DNA of 51,265 nucleotides. Source: a virus. This document shows positions 16,461-25,800 of this stretch, one piece after another. The first letter of the stretch is position 1; each line of letters opens with the position of its first letter. A model generated the notes under the pieces. That model was given only the letters and a program-made list of their open reading frames with translations, made no database searches and was not told where the DNA came from. The position numbers and the translations under genes were made by a program. The DNA is taken from positions 1 through 51,265 of IMG/VR virus record IMGVR_UViG_3300036900_000099. One strand, written 5' to 3'.

Positions 16461-16482
16461 GTGGGGGAGGCAACTCCCCCAT
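16461..16482 (+). terminator. Strong hairpin after the capsid genes
   Basis: Perfect stem GGGGGAG / CTCCCCC (16463-16469 with 16474-16480) closed by a GCAA tetraloop, extendable by two base pairs. There is no long U-run after it, so it may act as a partial terminator or as a 3' stabiliser of capsid mRNA. Confidence 0.65.
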
Positions 16483-16497
16483 CATTTAAGGAAAACA

Positions 16498-17565
16498 ATG
16501 GCAAAAATTACGCTTACGCACTTAACTAATCTTCAGAATGAAAACACAGCGGTATCTACTGTCAACGCTAATACTGATACAATTGTTTCTAGTTTTGATA
16601 ATACTCTATCTAGGGATGGTACTACTCCTAACCAGATGATGAATAATCTGGATATGAATAGTAACCAGATTTATAATTTACCTAGTCCAGGATCAGCTAC
16701 ATCTCCTGCTCGTCTTCAAGATGTTACGGGCTCTGTGATCATTTCTTCTGTTCCTCCTACCGGTACATCCGGTGCAGTTGTAGGATTTCTAAATGGAAAC
16801 AATACCTATTCTGGAAATGATGTTTTTAGCGGTAATAATACTTTTACTGGCACCAATACTTTTACTAATGCTGCTCCTATCACCGTGGGCGCTAATAGTG
16901 GCAATAATGGTCTTATTAATTTTAAAGGGAGTACGAGCGGTACAACGGTGGTTCAAGCCACAGCAGCCGCTTCCGGAACACTTACCTTACCTGCTGCTAC
17001 GGATACATTAATCGGTAAAGCTACAACCGATACATTAACTAATAAAACTTTAGATACAGCGGGGACTGGAAATGTTTTTAAGATCAACGGTACTAGCATT
17101 AGTGCTATTACTGGCACTGGCAGTGTTGTGCTCGCTACCAGTCCTACTCTTGTTACTCCTAACATAGGTGTTGCTACAGGTACTTCTTTAGCTGCTACAG
17201 GTTTAATTAAATCTTCAGGAACAGCTGGTATAGGTTATGCAACAGGTGCTGGCGGTACGGTTACTCAAGGAACTAGCAAATCTACAGGTGTAACGCTTAA
17301 TACTATAACTGGACAAATTACTACAAATAATGCTTCGCTTGCGGCTAATACTGGAGTATCTTTTGTTTTAACAAATTCTACTATTGCTGCTACTGACATG
17401 GTATTAACTAACATTATCAGTGGTGCAACTAACCCTGGTAAGTATACTATTACCACTGCACCAGCAGGCGGTTCAGTTACTGTAACTATTTATAATACTT
17501 CTGCTGGAGCTTTAGTAGAAGCTTTGGTTATTCAATTTATCGTATTAAAGGCAGTAACAGCATAA
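16498..17565 (+). CDS. Tail fibre protein, 355 aa
   Basis: N-terminal 75 residues are homologous to the tailspike anchor at 6684 (shared LSRDGTTPNQMM, NLDMNSNQI and NLPSPGS-like steps). Then short repeats (SGNNTFTGTNTF), the common fibre motif TDTLTNKTL, and a Gly/Thr/Ala-rich C-terminal domain (TVTQGTSKSTGVTLN) often seen at fibre tips. Probably attaches at the same site of the virion as the tailspike or on a branch from it. No lyase features. Confidence 0.8.
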   Translation: MAKITLTHLTNLQNENTAVSTVNANTDTIVSSFDNTLSRDGTTPNQMMNNLDMNSNQIYNLPSPGSATSPARLQDVTGSVIISSVPPTGTSGAVVGFLNGNNTYSGNDVFSGNNTFTGTNTFTNAAPITVGANSGNNGLINFKGSTSGTTVVQATAAASGTLTLPAATDTLIGKATTDTLTNKTLDTAGTGNVFKINGTSISAITGTGSVVLATSPTLVTPNIGVATGTSLAATGLIKSSGTAGIGYATGAGGTVTQGTSKSTGVTLNTITGQITTNNASLAANTGVSFVLTNSTIAATDMVLTNIISGATNPGKYTITTAPAGGSVTVTIYNTSAGALVEALVIQFIVLKAVTA

Positions 17566-18428
17566 TGACACTAATTCAAAAGAACCAAGAACGTTGGGAT
17601 AATATGCATATCACTCCTTCTCGTGTAGATGGTCTTGCTAATGTTGCTAAACGTTTAATTAACCCTAGTGCTAAAGAACGTTATCAACAGATTGAAGCTA
17701 CTACAGGTGTTCCTTGGTTTATAATCGCTGTGATACATGAACGTGAAGCTTCTCAGAACTTTAACAGACAATTAGCGCAAGGCGATCCGCTCAATAAAGT
17801 ATCTACTCATGTTCCAAAAGGGCGCGGACCCTTTCTTAATCATCCTAACGATCCTCCTGGTCACGATGCTTTTTATCGTGGCGCTTTAGATGCGTTGATT
17901 GATTGTCCTCCACATGCTTCTAAGTGGAAGGATTGGTCTCCTGGTGGAGCTTTAACTTTACTTGAAGAATACAACGGTCTTGGTTACGCTAATAAAGGTC
18001 TACCAAGTCCTTATGTCTGGTCAGGTACTAATCAGTATACTTCAGGTAAATATATCAGAGATGGTGTTTTTAGCGCAACAGCAGTCGATACCCAAGAAGG
18101 ATGTGCTCCGCTCATAAAGATTATGATGCAATTAGACCCAACTATAAAGTTTGGGACACCTACTACTATTCCACCTATTATTCTACCTACAAAGGAAACT
18201 TATATGTTAAATTGGAAAACTACATTTGCTGGTATTACAGCAATTCTATCGTCTATTGGAATGCTCTTCACTACTGGTAAATTCGATATATCTCAGCTAA
18301 GCACGGTTCTTCCTGGCATTCTTGCTGGTCTAGGTCTGCTCTTCGCTAAAGATTCTGACGTGCACTCTACGCCTGCTGAAGTTAAGAAAGCTGGTGTTGT
18401 TGCTGATCTAACTACTGCTTCTAAGTAA
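17565..18428 (+). CDS. Endolysin with C-terminal membrane domain, 287 aa
   Basis: The start overlaps the fibre stop (TAATG). Residues about 25-200 look like a lysozyme-type cell-wall hydrolase with the signature HEREASQNFNRQLAQGDPL (general-acid Glu probably in HERE) and a GALDALIDCPPHAS segment. Residues 214-287 begin MLNWKTTFAGI, have two hydrophobic stretches and end like small holin-type proteins (GLLFAKDSDV). AAAGGA and a 7-base gap before the internal ATG at 18204 suggest the domain is also made separately. A hydrophobic 60-aa gene follows directly. Confidence 0.8.
   Translation: MTLIQKNQERWDNMHITPSRVDGLANVAKRLINPSAKERYQQIEATTGVPWFIIAVIHEREASQNFNRQLAQGDPLNKVSTHVPKGRGPFLNHPNDPPGHDAFYRGALDALIDCPPHASKWKDWSPGGALTLLEEYNGLGYANKGLPSPYVWSGTNQYTSGKYIRDGVFSATAVDTQEGCAPLIKIMMQLDPTIKFGTPTTIPPIILPTKETYMLNWKTTFAGITAILSSIGMLFTTGKFDISQLSTVLPGILAGLGLLFAKDSDVHSTPAEVKKAGVVADLTTASK
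18204..18428 (+). CDS. Possible internal-start holin-like product, 74 aa
   Basis: In-frame ATG inside the endolysin gene, with AAAGGA at good spacing. The product would have two hydrophobic segments (FAGITAILSSIGMLF and LPGILAGLGLLF) and resembles free-standing small membrane proteins found next to endolysins in other phages. It could be produced both as an endolysin domain and alone. The evidence is the ribosome-binding site and family look only. Confidence 0.4.
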   Translation: MLNWKTTFAGITAILSSIGMLFTTGKFDISQLSTVLPGILAGLGLLFAKDSDVHSTPAEVKKAGVVADLTTASK

Positions 18429-18611
18429 GTGAGCGCAGCTTTAATAGCTTTCATTATTGAAACGGTATTGCCGTACGTTCTTCGGAATTTACCGGCAATA
18501 CTTAGTTTCATCGCAACTATTAACCCTCAAGCCCATGAACAGATTGTGAATACTGTTAAGAGTCATTCCAAAGACCAGGGGCCTGATTTTGATTGGCATA
18601 GTGGTCCATAA
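18429..18611 (+). CDS. Small hydrophobic protein, holin candidate, 60 aa
   Basis: GTG start directly after the endolysin stop. One long hydrophobic stretch (ALIAFIIETVLPYVLRNL and beyond) then a polar tail with His, Lys and Asp. Position after the endolysin makes it a holin or holin-antagonist candidate, competing with the endolysin's own C-terminal domain. Confidence 0.65.
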   Translation: MSAALIAFIIETVLPYVLRNLPAILSFIATINPQAHEQIVNTVKSHSKDQGPDFDWHSGP

Positions 18612-18847
18612 TGTATACTGAAGATCACGACGAATTACCTCATCCCTCTCCGGGACCTGGTGAACCTGAATATAAACATTCAGGAACTCAGCTTGCGATG
18701 GATTCTCCTTCCATAGTTCCTAGTCAAACAGCTCTTCAAGAAGGTAATGATGCTTATCTTCAAAAAGGTAAAGATGCTTTAACTAAAGGTGCTTTAGGCA
18801 TGTTTAAATATTTTGGCCCGTATTTAAGAAAACCGGATACAAGATAA
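18611..18847 (+). CDS. Hypothetical protein, 78 aa
   Basis: Starts by overlapping the previous stop. The first half is Pro/Asp/His-rich and probably disordered (HDELPHPSPGPGEPEY), the second half helical with a basic end. It precedes the tail tubular A gene with a TAATG overlap. No family recognised. Confidence 0.7.
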   Translation: MYTEDHDELPHPSPGPGEPEYKHSGTQLAMDSPSIVPSQTALQEGNDAYLQKGKDALTKGALGMFKYFGPYLRKPDTR

Positions 18848-19611
18848 TGAGCATGACTCTTCTTGATATGGTACAAAACATCTTATCTGATTTAGATTCA
18901 GATGAGGTGAATTCCATATCTGATACTACCGAGTCTTTACAGATAGCTAATATCATTAAGACTAAGTATAATGATATTGTCTCACGGAGTTCTATGCCTG
19001 AGCATACTAAGCTTATACAGCTTACGGCTTCAGGAGATAATACTAAACCAGTGTTGATGTATGCGCCTGCAGGTACTAACGAGATATCTTGGATTAAGTA
19101 TTACAACGCTGATCCTTCATTAGCAGTTAATGAATTTGAATACGTAAACATCGTACCTGTGGAACAGTTTTTGTCCACAGTAAATCAAATGAATACGGCA
19201 GATTCTAACGTAGGTACTTGGGTATTTAACGAACCTCCGTATAACTTTAATCTAAGGTTCTTTAACGATAAACAACCACAGTCTTGCTGCATACTAGAGA
19301 ATTATTTCATACTTTTCGATATGTATAATTCAACGGTAGATACTACTCTTCAGACTAGTAATACGATGGCATATGCACAGCTAATGCCTCCGTTTAGTTT
19401 AGTTGATACGTTTGTTCCAGACTTGGACGATAGTTCTTTTGCGTTACTGTTAGCAGAGTCAAAGGCTAATGCTTTTGTTACTCTTAAACAAACCGTTAAT
19501 CCTAAGATTGAGCAAGAGACTAAGCGTCAATGGTCTTCTGTACAAAAGAATAAAGGGTTATTTAATGCTCCTACATACTTCGATGCTCTGCCTCATTTTG
19601 GAAGGAAATAG
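18847..19611 (+). CDS. Tail tubular protein A-like (gp11-type adaptor), 254 aa
   Basis: Size and place match T7 gp11 (196 aa), the ring that joins portal to nozzle. Begins MSMTLLDMVQNILSDLDSDE, a typical opening for this family, and has the IANIIKTKYNDIVSR helix and a Trp/Tyr-rich beta region. It stands before a small gene and the nozzle gene. The family call rests on order, length and N-terminal pattern. Confidence 0.8.
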   Translation: MSMTLLDMVQNILSDLDSDEVNSISDTTESLQIANIIKTKYNDIVSRSSMPEHTKLIQLTASGDNTKPVLMYAPAGTNEISWIKYYNADPSLAVNEFEYVNIVPVEQFLSTVNQMNTADSNVGTWVFNEPPYNFNLRFFNDKQPQSCCILENYFILFDMYNSTVDTTLQTSNTMAYAQLMPPFSLVDTFVPDLDDSSFALLLAESKANAFVTLKQTVNPKIEQETKRQWSSVQKNKGLFNAPTYFDALPHFGRK

Positions 19612-19648
19612 TTGAGGTACTAACGTACTTCAAACCTAAAGGTTTAAA

Positions 19649-19966
19649 ATGGCTTCTCTATTTCATAATTCTACCTCTAAAGATCATTCTAAAGTTATGC
19701 ATAACGATGTACGTACGATAACTTTTCAGATAATGGATGATAAAAAGCCTACGTCTTCTACTGGTATAGTTGATCCACGTCTTTATAAAGGTGGTAATAA
19801 ATTATACGCTACTAGAGGTGATGATTTCCTTTGGTATGTAAAGTACGACAAAGGTGCTATTCCTCCTGCGCTACAGCAGAAGTGGACACACTTTCCACGT
19901 ATGGTTGATGATATTACTGGTTACTTTAACACACGTAATGTTGCTATTAAACAGATTGAGGATTAA
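19649..19966 (+). CDS. Hypothetical tail-region protein, 105 aa
   Basis: The ATG follows a small inverted repeat AAACC-TAA-AGGTTT that contains its AAAGG ribosome-binding site, so initiation could be dampened by folding. The product is basic and polar (KDHSKVMHNDVRTITFQIMD) and lies between tubular A and tubular B genes. No family recognised; a head-tail or nozzle accessory role is possible. Confidence 0.75.
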   Translation: MASLFHNSTSKDHSKVMHNDVRTITFQIMDDKKPTSSTGIVDPRLYKGGNKLYATRGDDFLWYVKYDKGAIPPALQQKWTHFPRMVDDITGYFNTRNVAIKQIED

Positions 19967-22317
19967 TTGCCATCCCTCAGAATAATTCACTACAAGTACA
20001 AAATAACTTTGTCGGAGGACTTAAAACTGAGTTCACTGGATTAAACTTTCCAGAGAATGCAGTAACTTCGACAGATAATTGCGTTTACTCCGTCATTGGG
20101 GACGTCACTCGCCGTGGTGGCATAGATTACGAAAGTAACTTTCAACTCAATGCGATCGGAGTCGCCGCTGCGGCTAAGTCTTCTTTTAAGTGGGAGAACG
20201 TAGGCGGCGATGGTTCAACACAGATGGTAGTCCAACAGATTGGGTCTACTCTGTATTTCTATAAATCTTCAGCCGCAACTACAGCTAATCCGTTATCTAA
20301 ACAAATATTAGCTTCTACAATTTCTATTACGCCGTTCCTGGTATCAGGTAGTTCTGCTGATCCCTCTCAGCTAGAGTGTACCTATGCTTCAGGCAACGGC
20401 TATTTGTTTGTGTTTAATCCTGCTTGTGAACCATTCTACATATCGTTCGATGGCGTATCTACGATGACTGCTGCTGCGATTACTGTGCAAGTCAGAGACT
20501 TTATCGGTATACCTGAAACAACTGCTTTTAACTTTCAACCTGTTAGTTTAACTACCGATCATAATTATAATCTAATTAATCAAGGTTGGGGTCAGTCTTT
20601 TGTGATACCTTTAGCGGTAGGTCAAGTAACTACTTACGCAGGTTCAGGCACATTTACTTTTAATACTGGTAGTGTAGATCCTACTAATTATGCTATTCCT
20701 ACTGGTGCATCTGCGCTTAAGGTTGTAGTATCTGATCCTAAAGACTTTTCACCAGTACCTTATATGTTAGGTACTTTGGTATCTATGACGTCTAATAGTA
20801 TTACGATTACGATGACTTCAACGTCTTCTGGTAGTCCAGGTGCGCTCACCTCTTTTATAGCTTGGAACATTACTGTAGCTACTGATTATATTGGTACGTA
20901 CTTTACAGCTATTAATGCTTATCCATCTAACTCGGAACAGTGGTGGCAGTATCGTTCTACTAACGTAAACCAAGCCTCTCCTGATGGTACGTTTAAACCT
21001 TCAGCGACTAAAGGTTATGTTGTGCTCAATAATAACCAAGCTCCACAAGGTTCTGTAATACTTAGTGCTTTTAATCAAGATAGAGGAACAGCTTCACATC
21101 TTAGTGGCATCACAACTGTATCTACTTTAAATAGACCTACTAACGGCTGTTGGTTTCAAGGACGTGTATGGTTTTCAGGTGTAAATGCTTCACAACAAGC
21201 TTCAGGAGATATGCCATTTGTTACTTGGACAGAGAACATTTACTTTAGTCAAATCGTAACACGTGTTGAACAATTTGGTAGGTGTTATCAAAAGAATGAT
21301 CCTACTTCCCCAGACTTCTTTGATTTACTTCCGGATGACGGTGGTGTGATTACTATTCAAGGTAGTGGTCAGATATATAAACTAGTTCCTGTGCAGAATG
21401 GTTTAATGGTATTTGCAGCTAACGGCTGTTGGTTTATCACAGGTTCACAAGGTATAGGTTTTGCTCCTAATGACTACACTATCACGCAGATATCCGGCAT
21501 ACGCAGCAACTCCGAGACATCTTTTATCGACGTCCTGGGGTGGCCGGTCTTTTGGAACGAGGAGGGAATTTACTCCGTCACTCCCAGTAGGCAAGGAGGA
21601 GGCATTGAAGTCAACAATCTCGTTATCGGGACGATCGCATCCTACTATAGCGCTATACCCTTGGTATCGAAGAAATTCGCTAGGGGAACCTACAATCCCT
21701 TAGATTATACTATGCAGTGGGTATTTAGGAGTACAGTTGAGAGTAATATAACAGAGAGATATCAATATGACTCAATCCTTGTCTTCAACACAGCGAATAA
21801 AGCGTTCTACGTCCACACCGTTTCCGGCACTACTCGAATACATGATTGTATATATGTTAGTTCTCCTGGCAATAGTAATGCTCCTGAGCCCATTATAAAA
21901 TACATCGTTTCTGCGAGCACCAATATGACATTTGCAGAAGAGAACGATTTTACTAATTACGTAGACTTTAACAGCGGCACACCAGTGAACTTTGTTTCAA
22001 CCTTCACGACTGGGTACATGCTCCATGGTAAAGCTGCGATGAAGTTCCAAGTGCCATATGTCTTTATGTTCCTGAACTCAAATGATGGCTCTTACAAGAT
22101 CAATGGCCTTTGGAACTATTCTGCTACCGGTAACTCAGGTAAGTGGACGAACACTCAAGTATTTACATTGACTGATAATCAGTATGATAAGATGTATAAC
22201 AGAGTAAGAATTAGAGGTAGAGGTAATGCTCTACAGATTAAGATAACTTCAGAAGATGGACAACCATTTGATTTCAGTGGTTGGGCACTCTACGAGAATA
22301 TAAATACGAGTATATAA
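19966..22317 (+). CDS. Tail tubular protein B-like nozzle protein, 783 aa, AUU start
   Basis: Matches T7 gp12 (794 aa) in length, place and style: an N-terminal opening IPQNNSLQVQNNFVGGLKTE and a long beta-rich nozzle protein with PTNGCWFQGRVWFSG and WPVFWNEEGIYSVTPS. The frame is open and conserved-looking from 19966, but the first ATG is at 20224 and would cut off 86 residues of the family's core. The only start at the junction is ATT, overlapping the previous stop (TAATT) with GAGG four bases upstream. This implies an AUU start or a G-to-T change. Confidence 0.85.
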   Translation: MAIPQNNSLQVQNNFVGGLKTEFTGLNFPENAVTSTDNCVYSVIGDVTRRGGIDYESNFQLNAIGVAAAAKSSFKWENVGGDGSTQMVVQQIGSTLYFYKSSAATTANPLSKQILASTISITPFLVSGSSADPSQLECTYASGNGYLFVFNPACEPFYISFDGVSTMTAAAITVQVRDFIGIPETTAFNFQPVSLTTDHNYNLINQGWGQSFVIPLAVGQVTTYAGSGTFTFNTGSVDPTNYAIPTGASALKVVVSDPKDFSPVPYMLGTLVSMTSNSITITMTSTSSGSPGALTSFIAWNITVATDYIGTYFTAINAYPSNSEQWWQYRSTNVNQASPDGTFKPSATKGYVVLNNNQAPQGSVILSAFNQDRGTASHLSGITTVSTLNRPTNGCWFQGRVWFSGVNASQQASGDMPFVTWTENIYFSQIVTRVEQFGRCYQKNDPTSPDFFDLLPDDGGVITIQGSGQIYKLVPVQNGLMVFAANGCWFITGSQGIGFAPNDYTITQISGIRSNSETSFIDVLGWPVFWNEEGIYSVTPSRQGGGIEVNNLVIGTIASYYSAIPLVSKKFARGTYNPLDYTMQWVFRSTVESNITERYQYDSILVFNTANKAFYVHTVSGTTRIHDCIYVSSPGNSNAPEPIIKYIVSASTNMTFAEENDFTNYVDFNSGTPVNFVSTFTTGYMLHGKAAMKFQVPYVFMFLNSNDGSYKINGLWNYSATGNSGKWTNTQVFTLTDNQYDKMYNRVRIRGRGNALQIKITSEDGQPFDFSGWALYENINTSI

Positions 22318-22854
22318 ATGTTTCCAGGTATGGGAGAATACGGTTTAGCTGGTCAAAGCGTTGGGTTAGTTGCCCAAGGCGTAGGGGCTTATATGGGCTA
22401 CCAAGCTCAACAAGGTATCAGCCAAGCTAATCAAAACATAGCTAAAGACCAACAAGCGATTAACGAGCAGAACTTAATTCAAATGAAGCTCAATGCTCGT
22501 CGTGCTCAGATGGAAGTATTGCGCAATAACCAGCGTGCACGTTCAATGGCCTTGTCTTCTGCAACTGGACAAGGTGCTCAGTTTGGTAGTGGTTTGTCTG
22601 GAGGCTACGGACAGATTGCAGGTACGGCTGGTACAAATCTACTTGGAATTAATCAGAACCTTAAGATCGGTGAGACTATCTCTACGTATAATCAAGATAT
22701 AACTAATCAACAACTTGCGGTGTCTAAGTATCAATCACAAGCATCTACTGCTCAAGGTATAAGCAGTCTTGGTTCAGGAGCATTTAGCTTAGGTCAGGGG
22801 CTAACGTCTTATGGTACTCCATCTAAATATAATCCAGGAGCGGCTACCGGCTAA
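22318..22854 (+). CDS. Internal virion protein, gp14-like, 178 aa
   Basis: First of three genes after the nozzle gene, as in T7. Glycine-rich hydrophobic N-terminus (GLAGQSVGLVAQGVGAYMGY) then a Gln/Asn-rich helix and Gly/Ser-rich end, the profile of T7 gp14 (196 aa), which is ejected first and forms a pore in the outer membrane. Stop and next start overlap (TAATG). Confidence 0.8.
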   Translation: MFPGMGEYGLAGQSVGLVAQGVGAYMGYQAQQGISQANQNIAKDQQAINEQNLIQMKLNARRAQMEVLRNNQRARSMALSSATGQGAQFGSGLSGGYGQIAGTAGTNLLGINQNLKIGETISTYNQDITNQQLAVSKYQSQASTAQGISSLGSGAFSLGQGLTSYGTPSKYNPGAATG

Positions 22855-25800
22855 TGTACTCTCCTCTTGATCAAACTCCTCCTGAGGATAACTCTCCTCT
22901 TACTTTACCTACGACTCCGAACATTCCTATGTCTCCGGAAACTGCTTCTCCATTGGCAGGTAAAGTATCGTGGGCGTTTGATAAACCTTACAACGATGTT
23001 TATGATGCTTTGATTAGAGGACAAGAAGATCCTTTGCGTGCTAATCTAGCTGCAGAGGAATCGAGTAATCAGCTATCTAACATCGGAGATATTATACGTA
23101 AGGCACGTTCTTATATAACTCCTACTGCACTAACTCAATTAACTGCTCCTAAAGATCCTAGAGATATCTTTGAGAAGAAGTTTGCTGAGAAGTCTATCAA
23201 TAGTCTAACTGACTATAAAGAAGATGATGTTGATGAGAAACCTACTGCGATACTAGATGCTGCGCGTGAAGATCCTGCTGGTCTAGCAGAAGATACTGCT
23301 GCCGGTAAGAGTATTGCATATAGACGTCAACTACTTGAGACTGGATTACAAGATGCCCAAGATACTTATAAACATCAAGGTTATTTCAGTTGGGGATTAG
23401 ATCTTGCTAAACAGTTAACTCAGATTTATCCAGAAGCTAAACTCAGAGGTAATATACCTGGAGTAGGTGCATTTGAAGGTGGATTACTTGGTGAAAACTT
23501 AGAGAAGCAACGTGTTGGTTTGCTCAGTATTCCAGATGATGAAGAGTTTAAGAATACTTACTTAAACATTCTTAATAAGCTTAAACAAGATAATCCGTCT
23601 ATGGCAGTAGCATTTGCTCAAGCTATGTACGGGCAGTCTTTGTCAGATCGTTACATTAATAACGCTATGACTGCTATAGGCGCTCTAGATATTAAATCTG
23701 GCTTCTTAATTGGTAAAGGAATAGCTGGTAGAGTTGCAGCTCGTCGTGCGCTGACGGATATTATAAACAGGGGTGCAGATGAGGCTGCTAAGGGTTTAGA
23801 TGCTGTAGCGCCTTCTATTGCGACTGCAGAGGCATCTGGACACGTAGGAGATGCTGCGCTACAACAAACTGTCAATAGGATTCTCGATCAAGAAGCTACT
23901 AGGATAACTCCTGAGCGTACTGCGCTTGAAGGTCTTATGAGTATTATGAAACAGGGTAAGAACCTTGCTTTGGATAATACTCCTGAAAGAGTACGAGCAG
24001 TAATCACAGGAATGCGTAAGACATTAGAATTTAACGCAGCTTCTAAAGATCCTGCGATAATCGAAGAGATGAAAGTTTTACAGACGCACCTAGATGAGTT
24101 TACTAAAGATAATGAATTAGCTGCTAAACATCCTGAAGTAGCACGTGAGATATTCGCTAGATTAAGTGAACAGTATGATAATACTACCGGAGCATTTATT
24201 GAAGCTCGCCTTAATCTTCAAAACGTATTGCGCATTGGTAATGCGTTAGCTAATCGTAAAGTATTAGAACAAGTATGGAAAGAGATTAAAGGACGCACTC
24301 AAGGTCTTTCTGACAATGTAATCGATCAAACCATTCCTAAGTTTAATCCTATTACTCAAAACCATGAAGTTACAACTATCTTTGGACGTAATTCTGCTGA
24401 GCTATTTAATAACGATGCAGAAGCTATTGGTACAGTAGAAAAGCACGGTTTGCGTGTAACTATGATTGATGGTGTTCCTGTTGAAGGAGTTAAGCCTGGT
24501 GAGTCAGGGGTATCTATTGGTAGTGTAGGTGGCAAGTATTATGCTGCTATATCTAGACCGATTAATGAAATAGAACATTACATCAGAGATGCTGTTGTTG
24601 AGACAGAAGAATCTAAAGCAGGTAACCACGGTATTCTTAACTCTTGGGGGTTAGGTTGGGGGCGTACACCTGATGAAGTATTACCTCAATTAGAGAACAT
24701 GAACCGTAAGATTGCGATCTACGGTCCTGCTGCTCTACGTGATGTATTAGAAAGATATATAGCATCTAAGGTTGACTTAGCTAGAGCTAGATTACGTGGT
24801 AAGAATCTATTTGAAGTATTCAATAACCTTGGTAAAGGTTCACAATTTCAGCGAATGCTCGATCATCTACAAAGAGCTATTAATCCTGAGACTGGTAAAC
24901 CTGGAATAGAGTTTAAGACTCCTCAAGAAGTGTATTCATTCTATATGACTAATTACGGTCGTATGCCTGATCCAATCGAATATGAAGCATACTTTGCTGC
25001 TAAGCACGGTATGGATATGGATCTATCCTTCCGTAACATGATGGTAGTTAAGAACATCGCTCGTCTTGGTGGTGAAGAACATCGTATTAGTGTTTATAAC
25101 GGTAGGGCTCCTGAAGGACGAGACAAGTCTAAATGGTTTGTCGGTATGACTGTTAAACCTGAAGGTGAACTACTTCCTGCAATTCCTGAAGGAACTACTA
25201 ATCCTAAAATAGACCGTAAGTTAACTGATCCTGGTCTTAATGTTCAATACAAAGAAGTAGAGTTTGGTGGTAAGAAGTATACTGCTGCGTTTAGTGGTGG
25301 TAGGAAAGCTGACGTACGTCTTGGTATACCTAATGATGCTCCGATAGCACATGTAGGTGACAATACCGGTGAATTAAACATTACATCTGCCCAGAGCTTT
25401 GCTCAGTCTAGAGTTGGTAAGGATATTATTCCTAAGTTACAGACTGGTGAGTATAAGTTAATTAAACTTTACAACGTTCATCAGAATGATTTGAATGGGT
25501 TTAACGGTATCGGTAACGAACGTATTCAATACGTGATCACTAGAAATCATGAAGTACGTCCGGTGTCTTTTCAACAAATACCTAGACAACCTGGGTTTCA
25601 TATTCAGTATGATCATCCGTTCTATATGAAGCAAGCGGATATTAGAAAAAGTATAGTTGGTCCTGATGAATACCATTGGTATGAAGGCGACAATACTGCG
25701 TTTCTTCTTCAGAATAGATTGATGGGTGAAGACCTCGCAAAGGTTATGAATGAAGTACGTGGTCATATAGCTGGTGGAAGAGAAGCAGAGGCTGAAGCAG

